From the NCBI GenBank assembly GCA_026708585.1, contig JAPOUQ010000061.1, positions 38,792 to 102,791 of the forward strand: DNA of 64,000 nucleotides, written 5' to 3'. Source of the DNA: Gammaproteobacteria bacterium (GTDB lineage: Bacteria > Pseudomonadota > Gammaproteobacteria > Arenicellales > Poriferihabitantaceae). The first letter of the stretch is position 1; each line of letters opens with the position of its first letter. The notes below the pieces were generated by a model. The model was not told where the DNA came from. It did not search any database and was given only the letters and a program-made list of their open reading frames with translations. A program made the translations under genes and the position numbers. Shown one piece after another: positions 17,497-26,675 of this stretch.

Positions 17497-18848
17497 TCGC
17501 TATCTGTTATGAGCGATTTTCGGATTTTACAATAATAAAATCCATCGCCATGCTTTTTACTGGGTAATCGTTGCACTCCAAAACGTGTAGATATGCCCGA
17601 AATATTGTTGATTGCTTGAAGTTCATAATTTTTGGTCAGACTGAAAAAATCTGCAATCACATCATCATTTTCCCGGTGAAAGACAGAACAGGTGACATAC
17701 AACAAAATTCCCCCCGGTCGTAACAGCGGCCAAACTGACTTCAGCATGGATAATTGGAGTGAATGCAGTTTATTGAGTTCTTCTAGATTGCGGCGATATT
17801 TTATGTCAGGGTGTCGTCGAATGACTCCACTTCCAGAACAGGGAGCATCAAGTAGTATTCGGTCATAAAGATTGCCATCCCACCATATATCGGGTTGTAG
17901 CAGATCACCAGCTACAATCTTTGCTTGTTGTCCTATCCTTGTGAGGTTTTGCTGAATCAGTATGCATCGAGAATCCAAATCAACTGCTGTAATCGTGCAA
18001 TTCTCACGAAATAATTCAATCAAATGTGTTGTTTTTCCGCCTGGGGCCGCACAGGCGTCCAGTATATTCAGATTTTTGTCAATGTCCAGTTCCAGAGCTG
18101 CGAGCTGTGCCGATTCGTCTTGGACAGAAACCATACCCTTGCTGAATTCAGGAATCTGACTAACGGGTACAGGTGAAGATAAAATGAGACCGGCTGGGCT
18201 GTCCTGGGTAGCCTCACATACCATCGCATTTTCCTGCATGATTTGTATTGCTTTGTTTCGAGTTATTTTATTCAAATTGACTCGCAAGGTCAGAGGAGGT
18301 CGGGTATTTGATGCGTTTACTATTTCCAAGTAGTGTTCTGACCAATCTGCTTTGATGCGATCGAAAATGGCTTTTGGAAAGGCATTAGCTTGATGTTCGG
18401 GCATATTCGACAAATCGTATTTGTTGCGATTTCGAAGATGGTTGCGAAGGACTCCGTTTATCAATTTTCGAGCCCAACTTCGATCCAGCTGAGATGTCGC
18501 TTCAACTGTTTCATTCAAAACTGCATAAATTGGGGTATGCATGTGTTCAATTTGGTATATCCCAACTGCCAGCAAAAAATGTAGAATTCGATCTTTTTCT
18601 CTAATCGGTCGTTTCATTAACACCCCGAGAAAATAATCAATATGAGGGAAATATCGACAGGTTCCATAGGCTATTTCCTGAAAGACGGACACACCAGATT
18701 GGCCCGATTCTCGAAACTGGTCGAGTAATCGATCTAGTGATTCTCCATGATCAATTACTCGCAGGATAGTCTTAGCCGCTGAAGCTAAAAGGTCAGATGT
18801 ATGATACTTCAAATCTTTCGTAGTTGTGTTGAATGGTTTCGACATCAT
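17493..18848 (-). CDS. rsmB: 16S rRNA (cytosine-967-C5) methyltransferase RsmB
   Basis: RsmB (Sun/Fmu) methylates C967 of 16S rRNA. The 451-residue protein has an N-terminal NusB-like RNA-binding domain (to about residue 140) and a C-terminal SAM methyltransferase. SAM motif LDACAAPGGKTTHL and the catalytic DAPCSGSGVIRRHPDIK are intact. Two adjacent ATG codons (18848 and 18845) are possible starts. It is translationally coupled to trkA. Unusually, it is separated from fmt by an 820-bp stretch holding an oppositely oriented gene. Confidence 0.95.
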   Translation of the reverse strand: MMSKPFNTTTKDLKYHTSDLLASAAKTILRVIDHGESLDRLLDQFRESGQSGVSVFQEIAYGTCRYFPHIDYFLGVLMKRPIREKDRILHFLLAVGIYQIEHMHTPIYAVLNETVEATSQLDRSWARKLINGVLRNHLRNRNKYDLSNMPEHQANAFPKAIFDRIKADWSEHYLEIVNASNTRPPLTLRVNLNKITRNKAIQIMQENAMVCEATQDSPAGLILSSPVPVSQIPEFSKGMVSVQDESAQLAALELDIDKNLNILDACAAPGGKTTHLIELFRENCTITAVDLDSRCILIQQNLTRIGQQAKIVAGDLLQPDIWWDGNLYDRILLDAPCSGSGVIRRHPDIKYRRNLEELNKLHSLQLSMLKSVWPLLRPGGILLYVTCSVFHRENDDVIADFFSLTKNYELQAINNISGISTRFGVQRLPSKKHGDGFYYCKIRKSLITDSE

Positions 18849-19178
18849 GACAGCGAGTTGCTAGAAATGAATGGCTCTCTTATCAATTGGAATTGCAAGG
18901 AGAATGATGTTGTTCTGATTTGAGTGGCATGTGAGAGGTGTTTGAGTACATTCGAAATGATTTGCTTCAAGGTGAAGCTTGGATTGAAAAAGCCACATGA
19001 TGTTGACTGGTCAAGAAATATTGTGGGTCATCATGAATATTCGAACAAAATCGTTTGTGATGGCAAGCACTTCAGAATATTGTTCAATACAAAATTCTGC
19101 AATTTATCTTGAAAGATTCGGACATTTCTATTAAGATTTGTTAATGAATTTATAGTCCTGTAAGAGGCGTAGTTTGTC
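18849..19178. other. Intergenic, no gene seen
   Basis: These 330 bp between rsmB and a divergent secreted-protein gene are AT-rich. They contain only short unconvincing frames and must hold the promoters for both directions. Confidence 0.4.
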
Positions 19179-19607
19179 ATGCGCAAATCCATACTGTTTT
19201 TAATATTGATTTTTCTTCCGTTTTTATCGGTTGCACAAACTATCGGGGCCCCCTTGTTTCCCGGTACATTTGAAATCTCTCTTGGGGATTATTCTGATTG
19301 GAATGCACGTGTAGCCGAGAGCAATTGTGAAGTTTTGGGTTTGGAATGTGAATTAGATAATGACGAATATCGTGTCGTCGGAGATAAGATGTCCAGTGCA
19401 AGTTCAAAACAGGAACTTCGAGATTTAACTTGGGAATTTGGATTTGAGTGTCTGGACAAGGCAGCAGTTTTTATCGATAGAGGTCAGCACGTATATCCAA
19501 ATGTAGGGGAATTCGGAGGTCAACTTTTTACATTTTTTCTGGCCGAAGCAAATAGATGTTGGGATTACTATGATGATTTTTATGAGAGGAACAAAGCGAA
19601 ATTTTGA
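19179..19607 (+). CDS. Secreted hypothetical protein, 142 residues
   Basis: The family is not recognised. The protein begins with a clear Sec signal peptide (Arg-Lys start, a Leu/Ile/Phe core and likely cleavage after VAQ near residue 20), giving a mature acidic protein of about 120 residues. The mature part has four cysteines that could form two disulfides and a C-terminal segment rich in Trp, Tyr and Asp. A Shine-Dalgarno-like AGAGGCG precedes the ATG. It faces against the def-fmt and rsmB-trkA genes and interrupts what is usually one operon, so it is probably a lineage-specific insertion. Confidence 0.7.
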   Translation: MRKSILFLILIFLPFLSVAQTIGAPLFPGTFEISLGDYSDWNARVAESNCEVLGLECELDNDEYRVVGDKMSSASSKQELRDLTWEFGFECLDKAAVFIDRGQHVYPNVGEFGGQLFTFFLAEANRCWDYYDDFYERNKAKF

Positions 19608-19671
19608 GTTAGTCTTGCTTAATAATAGTGATCCCACGTTGGCTATGATGTCTGGGTTATTGTGTTTCCGA

Positions 19672-20631
19672 TTATCCAATTTCCCTTGCGAGGTTAGCTG
19701 TATCAAGTAGCATGCCAGTACGTACCGAATGTCCATGCAAATATTCGGCAACTCGCATAACTTTCCCCCCTGATTTTTGTAGTTTTTCAATCTGGATTGC
19801 ACCCAGTCCAGATTGAACAATAATACCATTTTGATCAACTTTCAAAATCTGTCCAGGAGTGTTGGAGCCGGGATGAAAAATGGTTGATGCCTGAAGGATC
19901 TTAAGGGTTTTTCCGTCAATTCGGATCATGGAGCCCGGCCATGGGTCAAAGGCGCGAATCCGTCTTTCGATCTGCTCAGCATGGTCTGTCCAATTTAACC
20001 ATGATTCTGCCTTGCTTAGCTTACTTGCATAGGTAACGTGAGAAATATTTTGCGGTTGCTCCTTTAATTTCTGGGATGTTAGGACTAGCAGATTCTCAGA
20101 AAGCAAATCAGCAGCCATCTTAGCAAGTTGATCATGAAGCCATCCACCCGTTGCATTTTTTTTTAGTGTAATTTTCGATTGTGCGAGTACTGGACCGGCA
20201 TCCAGCTCTTCTACAATACGCATTAGACTCACCCCTGAAGTCGAATCCCCAGCTTCAATTGCTCTTTGAATTGGGGCAGCACCTCGCCACCTCGGCAACA
20301 GTGAAGCATGTAGATTGAAGCAGCCGAAGTTAGGAATATCAAGATGCTGTTTTTTCAATAGTGCACCATATGCCACCACAATCATGAGATCCGGTTGGAG
20401 TGACTGAAATTGTGTGATTGCTTCCAAAGAATTTATCTTTGCGGGCTGAAGAACAGGTATGCCTGCATTAATTGCTGTCGATTTGACAGGGCCCGGAAGG
20501 ATTTTGCGGCCTCGTCCTGAAGGTCGATCCGGTTGGCAATATACCGCAACCAGATTGACCAATGATGATTTGAGAAGAGCTTTCAGTGAAGGTACAGCAA
20601 AATCTGGAGTACCAGCGAAGACGACACGCAT
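19672..20631 (-). CDS. fmt: Methionyl-tRNA formyltransferase
   Basis: Fmt formylates initiator Met-tRNA using 10-formyltetrahydrofolate. The 319-residue protein starts MRVVFAGTPDFAVPSL and carries the SLLPRWRGAAPIQ segment of the catalytic formyltransferase domain. Its C-terminal OB-like tRNA-binding domain ends near residue 305. It follows def by 19 bp, the usual pairing of deformylase and formyltransferase. Confidence 0.96.
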   Translation of the reverse strand: MRVVFAGTPDFAVPSLKALLKSSLVNLVAVYCQPDRPSGRGRKILPGPVKSTAINAGIPVLQPAKINSLEAITQFQSLQPDLMIVVAYGALLKKQHLDIPNFGCFNLHASLLPRWRGAAPIQRAIEAGDSTSGVSLMRIVEELDAGPVLAQSKITLKKNATGGWLHDQLAKMAADLLSENLLVLTSQKLKEQPQNISHVTYASKLSKAESWLNWTDHAEQIERRIRAFDPWPGSMIRIDGKTLKILQASTIFHPGSNTPGQILKVDQNGIIVQSGLGAIQIEKLQKSGGKVMRVAEYLHGHSVRTGMLLDTANLAREIG

Positions 20632-20650
20632 AGAAGGAGGAAATCGACTA

Positions 20651-21169
20651 TTAGGCTACTCTTGACTCAAAATCTCCCCGTGCCTTGGTGAGCTTATTAC
20701 GAATCCTCTCGCGTTTCATCCTCGACAGATAATCGACAAACACTTTACCATTCAAGTGATCGACTTCGTGCTGGATACAAACAGCCGTCATTTCATCCGC
20801 TTCCAACTCGAAGTGATCACCGAGTTTATCTTGTGCCTTTATAAGTACTTTTTCGGGGCGTTTGACCGGCACAAAAAAACCGGGAACGGATAGACAGCCT
20901 TCTTCTACTTCTCGTGTTCCCTGATTTAGATCGACAATCTCTGGATTCACAAATACCTGAAGTTGGCTTTTTGTTTCTGATAAATCCATGACAATGACAC
21001 GTTTAGGGACATTAATCTGAATTGCTGCTAGACCAATGCCGGGTGCGTCATACATGGTGTCTGCCATATCTTCAATTAAAGTTTCAAGGTTCTTATCAAA
21101 CTCGAGTACCGGTTCGCAAAGCGTTCTTAGCCTAGGGTCAGGATATGTCAGAATTTTTTGAACTGCCAT
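20651..21169 (-). CDS. def: Peptide deformylase
   Basis: Def removes the formyl group from nascent proteins. The 172-residue protein has all three metal-site motifs: [16 protein letters not shown] (Cys ligand) and QHEVDHLNG (two His ligands plus catalytic Glu). Length matches E. coli Def (169). It heads the def-fmt pair. Confidence 0.97.
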   Translation of the reverse strand: MAVQKILTYPDPRLRTLCEPVLEFDKNLETLIEDMADTMYDAPGIGLAAIQINVPKRVIVMDLSETKSQLQVFVNPEIVDLNQGTREVEEGCLSVPGFFVPVKRPEKVLIKAQDKLGDHFELEADEMTAVCIQHEVDHLNGKVFVDYLSRMKRERIRNKLTKARGDFESRVA

Positions 21170-21611
21170 AAGATTATCTCATAAATGGTCTTATATAGGA
21201 TTCTAATGAGTTGAACAAAAATTTTCAAAGTCGATATGAATGCTGCATGAAGTATATTTCTCTCTTGCATGGAAAGAAAAAACTGCCAAATAAGGCTTAA
21301 AAGGTCGAATGTTTCCGACTGATTACAGCAATTAATCATACTTTTGCTTGTTGAATACTCATTTGCATGGATTTGAGGGTTGTGAAAATTGACTGGAAAA
21401 AAGAAAGAAATTGGAATTATGGGTTCCAGACTGAAGTGAAAGTGAATCTTCCTATCTTGTAAATTATGCCATTCAATCATTTGCAGGAGAGAGTAGGGAT
21501 TGAACGATGGTATTGCTTGTCATTTGCTATTCCTTCGATTGTAATTTCAGTATAATTCATTTGAGTGGAAGTCAACTTCTATCGTAACAGTAGTTTGATG
21601 ATTGCCGAAAA
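21170..21611. other. Intergenic, no gene seen
   Basis: These 442 bp separate def (minus strand) from the LolA-like gene (plus strand). The region is AT-rich with only one low-quality frame on the minus strand. It should contain two divergent promoters, but I see no clear box. Confidence 0.4.
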
Positions 21612-22448
21612 ATGGTTAGTTTGAAAGAGGATAAGTCTTTGTTTAATAAATCAATACATTGTATAAAAGGTGCAGTAATTTTGGTTGCCTTTGCTTCTTT
21701 TTTTCAAATATCCCAGGGATATGAGGGTACTCCAGAAGAGATTGGGCAAATGATTGCCATCGATGCCCGAGAATCTGGGAAGGGCTTCAAAAACTTTACT
21801 GCCAATATGAAAATGACATTACGCAGTAAGAATGGTCGTGAAATCGATCGCTCCATGCGTTTGAAAGTCTTAGAAACCGATAATGATGGCGACAAAACAC
21901 TGTTTGTATTTGATCGACCTCGTGATGTTCAGGGAACAGCATTTTTAGTTCATGCCTTCAAGGATAAACCCGATCAGCAATGGCTCTATTTACCGGCTTT
22001 GAAACGAGTCAAGGGTATTAGTTCATCCAATCAATCGGGTTCATTTATGGGTAGTGAATTCTCCTATGAAGATTTAGGTGCGGCCGAACCTGAAAAATTT
22101 CAGTACACCTATTTACGTGATGAGGATTGTGGTGAGTATGAATGTTATGTTTTGGAACGTGTTCCTATATCTAAGGATTCTGGATATTCGCGCTTAGTTT
22201 TGTGGCTAGATAAAGAGGCCCTTCGCACCAAGGAAATTCACTTTTATGACCGACGTAACGAACATCTCAAAACCATGATAGCGGAAGATTTTGAGTTGTA
22301 TCTTGATAAATTCTGGAGGAGTAGGCGAATTACTATGTCAAACCACCTGACAGGAAAAAGCACGGTTCTAGTCTGGGAGGATTATGTCTTCGGAACTGAT
22401 CTCGATGAAAATGATTTTACTCGAACTGCTTTGAAACGGGTTCGATGA
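21612..22448 (+). CDS. Outer membrane lipoprotein-sorting protein, LolA-like
   Basis: The 278-residue protein has an N-terminal hydrophobic segment (residues about 20-37), which is probably a signal peptide with a long n-region. It then has the LolA-like beta fold of the family often annotated outer membrane lipoprotein-sorting protein. Typical elements are the paired strands around MRLKVLETDNDGDKTLFVF, DQQWLYLPALKRVKGI and SFMGSEFSYEDL. Relatives are usually encoded next to MMPL/RND-type exporters and may carry lipids or lipoproteins across the periplasm. No exporter is adjacent here. No clear ribosome binding site is seen at the chosen ATG. Confidence 0.8.
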   Translation: MVSLKEDKSLFNKSIHCIKGAVILVAFASFFQISQGYEGTPEEIGQMIAIDARESGKGFKNFTANMKMTLRSKNGREIDRSMRLKVLETDNDGDKTLFVFDRPRDVQGTAFLVHAFKDKPDQQWLYLPALKRVKGISSSNQSGSFMGSEFSYEDLGAAEPEKFQYTYLRDEDCGEYECYVLERVPISKDSGYSRLVLWLDKEALRTKEIHFYDRRNEHLKTMIAEDFELYLDKFWRSRRITMSNHLTGKSTVLVWEDYVFGTDLDENDFTRTALKRVR

Positions 22449-22510
22449 TATAAATTTTGTAGGATTGGTGCGATTTCGATTTGAATAGTCATGTAGTCGC
22501 AATATGATTC

Positions 22511-23073
22511 TTAACTTCGAATGAACCAACTAGTCATAAGCTGGTGAAAGAACTCGCCGTTTTTGGTCAGACATAAAACGAATGATTTTGAGTATGCAAC
22601 AGCTGCCAAAAATCTGACTGAGAAAACAAGATCAGCCATCAAGCGGTTGAGTGCCGACATGGCCAAGTGAAATAAGTCGAACTTGTAGTGAATAGCTAGT
22701 TTCGACCTAGGATCAGCAGTATTAGTCATCACAGTCTTGGGTTTTGTCCTGACCTTGACCCCCACACCTTGATTCCATTTGGATTGATTCGCCCATAGCC
22801 AATTTCCCAAATAGAATCTCGATGTAGTCAGTGATGCCGAAAATGATGGCAATCATCCTGCCACTATGACCGAAGTCTAGATAGACAGTCGATTTTTCAC
22901 TTTGGTCCCAATTTTGGAGACCACAGTCATCCGATCATCAATCTTCTGAGTCAGTTCAGCGATGGTCGCGAGTATGTAGTTTTCGCTTTCTCAATCTTCG
23001 ATCACTTGTAGTTTCTGCTCAGCAGTGAGTTCGTCAGTGAAAACCGAAGTTTCTTGTTTGGGATCATTATGAA
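22511..23073 (-). pseudogene. Possible degraded coding region, unidentified
   Basis: The 827-bp gap before the AAA gene has no intact gene. One minus-strand frame from about 23073 to 22511 gives protein-like sequence broken by three in-frame stops. It includes the helical segment LTAEQKLQVIED near its start and a 113-codon open stretch near its end. I could not identify the family. It may be a decayed mobile-element or accessory gene, or chance. Confidence 0.25.
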
Positions 23074-23275
23074 TTGAGAATTTTTTTTTGGCAAGGCATT
23101 ATGCCAGTGATTCGCTTTTGATTTTTTGGATTGATTATTTATGTGATCGATGTGCTGGATTTCCACGAATTCAAAAAAATTTTAATTAATCGTGCTTACA
23201 CGACGCCTTATGTCGCACCTATCCCGTAGCATCCCCCTCATAACTGTTGTTGATGAACTGAAATGGAGTAGATAA

Positions 23276-25369
23276 ATGAAGAAAAAATCGATTGCATGTA
23301 CCTCTGATATTCAATTGGAGTACGAACACCGTCTCATCGTGGACTGGCTTGTGAATCTCGTTCAAGGTATGGGATTTACCACGGAAGAAGCCCAGGATTT
23401 GCTTGATGAGGTAGAAAAGGGGGAATCCTTTGCCGATTTCCGTAACGCTAAGGAGACCGCTCCCTTGTTCGCATTAATGTTCAAGAATGGGGATGAATTG
23501 ACGCAGCAATTCAAAGAGTTGCAGAAGATAACCAAAAGAATCCCGCTGAGTCTGCCGGCGAAACGACTGAGGAAGCTTGGTAAGATACTAGACTTGGACG
23601 ACCAGGATATTAATATTCTGGAAGTTCTGCTGTACCGTCAGATTCCCGGTTCGGCGGAGCTATTCCTGGATTTTTGGCTGGACGATCGACTACGTCGTAA
23701 ATCCCATTACCGATACCGGGACCTCAATGCGGGTAATCGAGATTTGCCACGCATGCTAGGTCTGTCCAAGTCGGATTTCCAGAGGCGTATTGACCCGAAG
23801 TCTAGTTTGGGTCGAAGAGGACTAGTAGAAGTAGAAGACGACCTTGATCTCGAAGGGCTGGAAACGTTGCGTCGCTTGTTCTTGAATACGGATAGCCAAG
23901 CGGATATCCGATCCTTACTACTTGGGCAGGTACTGTCAAATACGGAATTGAGGTGGTCTGATTTTGCTCATCTGGGACAGGACATAGAGGATATTGTTAC
24001 CATCCTTCGAGGTTCGATGGTTGGAGAAGGATCGAGAGGAGTAAACATTCTTTTGTATGGTCCACCGGGAACAGGTAAAACCTCCCTCGCTAGGGTAGCG
24101 GCCCGAAAGGCAGGTCTGCAACTGCTCAATGTTGGAGAGGCGGATGAGCAGGGCTGGGAACCGACCTCTAGGGAGCGGCTCCAAGATCTTCACTTAGCAC
24201 AAAATCTGCTTGAGGGTGACGGAGTTAGTGTGATCCTACTTGATGAGATGGATGATGTGCTTGATCATCGTTTGTCATTTCTAGAAATGGAAATATCGAA
24301 CGCAAGAAACGGGAGATCGCGAATATGGCTTCATCGTCTGCTGGAAAATACACCGGTGCCAACCATTTGGATTACCAATCATGCCCGTACTATTGACCGG
24401 GCGGTACTTCGACGGATGACATATGCTCTGGAACTCAGACTTCCTCCCGCGAATATACGCAGGAGTATCTGGTCTCGACAGTTAGCTCGGCATGGGGTTG
24501 AAGGGAATGCGGAGGAAGTCCGGTCGCTAGCAGAGGGATTCGAAGCCCCTCCCGGTATAGCGGAAGGGGCGATTCAAGCAGGCCGACTGGGTGGCGGTGA
24601 CATTGCGCTAGTTCGTCGCAGTGTGGAAAAACTCTCTCGGTTGATTGGTTGCAGACGACCAAATGTTCAAGGGGTTGTCGATTTTGATCCAACCTTACTG
24701 AATGCCGACCTGAATCCGATGGAATTGGCAGAACGACTGGTTTTGGTCGCTGAGCGGAGGTTTTCCATGTGTTTGCAGGGGCCTCCGGGTACCGGCAAGA
24801 GTGCTTATGTTCGCTATTTGGCTGATCGTTTGGGGATGGAGGTGTTGTCACTTCGAGCGTCCGACTTAATCAGTCCATATGTAGGTCAAACCGAGCAAAG
24901 GATCGCTAAGGCCTTTGCTACAGCACGAGATACTGGAGCGTTTCTCGTATTTGATGAGGCAGACTCCCTATTGCGAGACCGTCAAAACGCCCATCGATCC
25001 TGGGAAATCAGCCAGGTGAATGAGATGTTGACATGGATGGAGAGTCATCCGTTGCCATTCGCCTGTACGACAAATTTTGGAAGTTCACTGGATGCGGCAT
25101 CAATCAGGAGGTTCTTGTTCAAGATCTGCCTAGACTATTTGGATCAAGATCGGTCTCGTCTTGCGTTTCGTAAGTGGTTCGGCTGGGAGGCCCCGCCAAC
25201 ATTAGACAGAGTTCAGGAATTAACACCGGGCGATTTCGAGGTAGTTCGGCGAAAGACCATATTGATGGGTCAGGAGTATGATGGGGAAGAGATCGTGTCC
25301 CTCCTTAAGGCTGAGGTAGAAGCTCGACCGGGCGGACGCCAGACATCCATTGGTTTTCTTGGAAAATAA
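23276..25369 (+). CDS. Double AAA-module ATPase, function unknown
   Basis: The 697-residue protein has a helical N-terminal region of about 240 residues and two AAA modules. Module 1 has Walker A GPPGTGKTS (262-270) and Walker B LLDEMDD (321-327). Module 2 has Walker A GPPGTGKS (502-509) and Walker B FLVFDEADS, then TTN and RRFLFK segments like those in FtsH/Cdc48-type ATPases. Both modules look competent for ATP binding. No protease, nuclease or membrane domain is seen. A WYL regulator lies 1.3 kb downstream on the same strand, with mobile-element debris between. The pair looks like an accessory, possibly defence-related, system. That function is inference. Confidence 0.8.
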   Translation: MKKKSIACTSDIQLEYEHRLIVDWLVNLVQGMGFTTEEAQDLLDEVEKGESFADFRNAKETAPLFALMFKNGDELTQQFKELQKITKRIPLSLPAKRLRKLGKILDLDDQDINILEVLLYRQIPGSAELFLDFWLDDRLRRKSHYRYRDLNAGNRDLPRMLGLSKSDFQRRIDPKSSLGRRGLVEVEDDLDLEGLETLRRLFLNTDSQADIRSLLLGQVLSNTELRWSDFAHLGQDIEDIVTILRGSMVGEGSRGVNILLYGPPGTGKTSLARVAARKAGLQLLNVGEADEQGWEPTSRERLQDLHLAQNLLEGDGVSVILLDEMDDVLDHRLSFLEMEISNARNGRSRIWLHRLLENTPVPTIWITNHARTIDRAVLRRMTYALELRLPPANIRRSIWSRQLARHGVEGNAEEVRSLAEGFEAPPGIAEGAIQAGRLGGGDIALVRRSVEKLSRLIGCRRPNVQGVVDFDPTLLNADLNPMELAERLVLVAERRFSMCLQGPPGTGKSAYVRYLADRLGMEVLSLRASDLISPYVGQTEQRIAKAFATARDTGAFLVFDEADSLLRDRQNAHRSWEISQVNEMLTWMESHPLPFACTTNFGSSLDAASIRRFLFKICLDYLDQDRSRLAFRKWFGWEAPPTLDRVQELTPGDFEVVRRKTILMGQEYDGEEIVSLLKAEVEARPGGRQTSIGFLGK

Positions 25370-25866
25370 CAGAAATGGTAGCATCAGCTAATGATCCATG
25401 GTAGCGATCTTTTTCAAGATATATTGCATTTTTGTATACCTGGTGATTTGGATTTATAACTCGATCAAGGTGTTAACTTGAGTATTCTATGTGATTCCAT
25501 GAGCCCTGTGCACCACATCGAAGGAAATGGTGAGAGGACATTTTTAGGAGGAAAAAAGCAGTGGCCCGTGTGTTTCCAACACCGGGCCATGAGGTGTCGA
25601 TACAATATGGAATTATACGAACATAAGTGGAATCTGACTGCAGAGTAGCCAGTAAAAATCAAAGGGAGTTATACAGAAAGGATGACAGAGGTCATCAAGG
25701 TTTTCGAATGCGTGGATGGAGAAAAACTAAATCCAAGCATTCTATTCTAGAGGTCTGTCTCTGCTGGCATGAGATTGCTTGGTTGGAACTGGTATATTGA
25801 CATAGAACAAGGAAAGCCAATTACGATGGGTAATATTGCGATTGATGACGCTACCTGAGCGAATCT
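25370..25866 (+). other. Gene-free stretch after the AAA gene
   Basis: No intact gene is visible. One hairpin is present: TGGCCCG (25562-25568) with CGGGCCA (25583-25589). The stretch leads into the group II intron-like structure at 25877. I could not recognise intron domain I-IV features in it, so the ribozyme 5' part may be missing or decayed. Confidence 0.35.
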
Positions 25867-25951
25867 GTTCCACGAGGAACCGAGTGCATCAATCGTGCAC
25901 GCTCGGGTCTGTGAGGGATGAGGCGTGGTAACACCCTCATCTACTCGGCAC
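25867..25951 (+). ncRNA. Group II intron 3' remnant (domains V and VI)
   Basis: A domain V-like hairpin spans 25877-25909. Its lower stem GAACCGAG pairs with CTCGGGTC, a CG bulge lies at 25900-25901, and its upper stem TGCAT/GTGCA carries loop CAATC. It is followed by TGTGAGG and a domain VI-like hairpin GATGAGG-C-GTG-GTAA-CAC-CCTCATC (25917-25941), then TACTCGGCAC. The order, the CG bulge, the GGGTCTGTGAGGG linker and the CTACTCG end match bacterial group II introns. Two deviations suggest decay: the catalytic AGC triad reads AAC, and the tetraloop is not GNRA. A small hairpin GTTCC-ACGA-GGAAC overlaps the 5' side. No maturase gene is present. Confidence 0.6.
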
Positions 25952-25976
25952 TAACTCGGCACTTGTAGAAGCTGGG

Positions 25977-26165
25977 AAACTCGGAAATTACACAATCGGG
26001 GCAAGTATATATCCAAAATTGCAGTTCTGGTCAATTGAAGAATACCTTGAAGGGAATACCCCAAAATTACCAACGATGGCCAATCCAGATATAGGTAAAG
26101 GCATTACAAGAAACTTTACCAATGAAATGAAAGGAAATACCGAGCCAAACTTGATCCGAAGGTAG
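25977..26165 (+). pseudogene. C-terminal fragment resembling DNA-methyltransferase/restriction proteins
   Basis: One open frame of about 62 residues with no start codon reads like a protein tail: YPKLQFWSIEEYLEG followed by TPKLPTMANPDIGKG. Tails of the form YP(K/R)(I/L)Q..(T/S)IEE are known at the C-terminus of site-specific DNA methyltransferases. In the same frame, without a stop, the open sequence continues upstream to the putative intron end. It ends at a stop at 26163. I regard it as a remnant of a restriction-modification type gene, with the family assignment tentative. Confidence 0.4.
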
Positions 26166-26205
26166 ATCTGGCAGGGCAACTCCTGAAGCACTGGCACTGG
26201 CATTG

Positions 26206-26421
26206 TTACAAACGCGCCATACTCGAAAGGTCGTTATCTGAGATAAGGCGGTTACGAAGCAGGTTGCGAACAAAAAGCCGGACGACTATGTCCCGCATTT
26301 GCACAAGAGTATCCAAATCACGGATATTGTGCATGCCAGCGAATTCATGAACATAGCGATTCAGATGTTGGAACTGATTTTTTGAAAAGTTTCCTCGTGA
26401 GCTCGTTTGAGAGTAACCCAT
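26206..26421 (-). pseudogene. IS1595 (ISXO2-like) transposase, C-terminal remnant
   Basis: The 71-codon frame contains QHLNRYVHEFAGMHNIRDLD followed by TLVQM. This matches the conserved tail of IS1595-family DDE transposases (HL.RYV.EF.GRHN.R.LDT..QM). The catalytic N-terminal and central parts are absent, so it is a truncated, inactive copy. No inverted repeats were recognised around it. Confidence 0.6.
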
Positions 26422-26675
26422 CAGGACTCAACCCCGTTGATATGTACCATATCCCTCATATACTTTTTGACTGAGTGCTTAATTGTTGCATTGTGAAAAG
26501 GAAATGTGCCATAGACTTTGGCATCTTCAGTATACAAAATAGAATCTGTAGATCGAGTTAACAAATTGTAGAATTAGAATCGGAATTCGATACAGCATCC
26601 GACTTTCTTGTAATACCGATCGGGATGGAAAAGAACGGGTGTCTAATCCAAAATCCTGAGCTAGAAGAGGAGATT

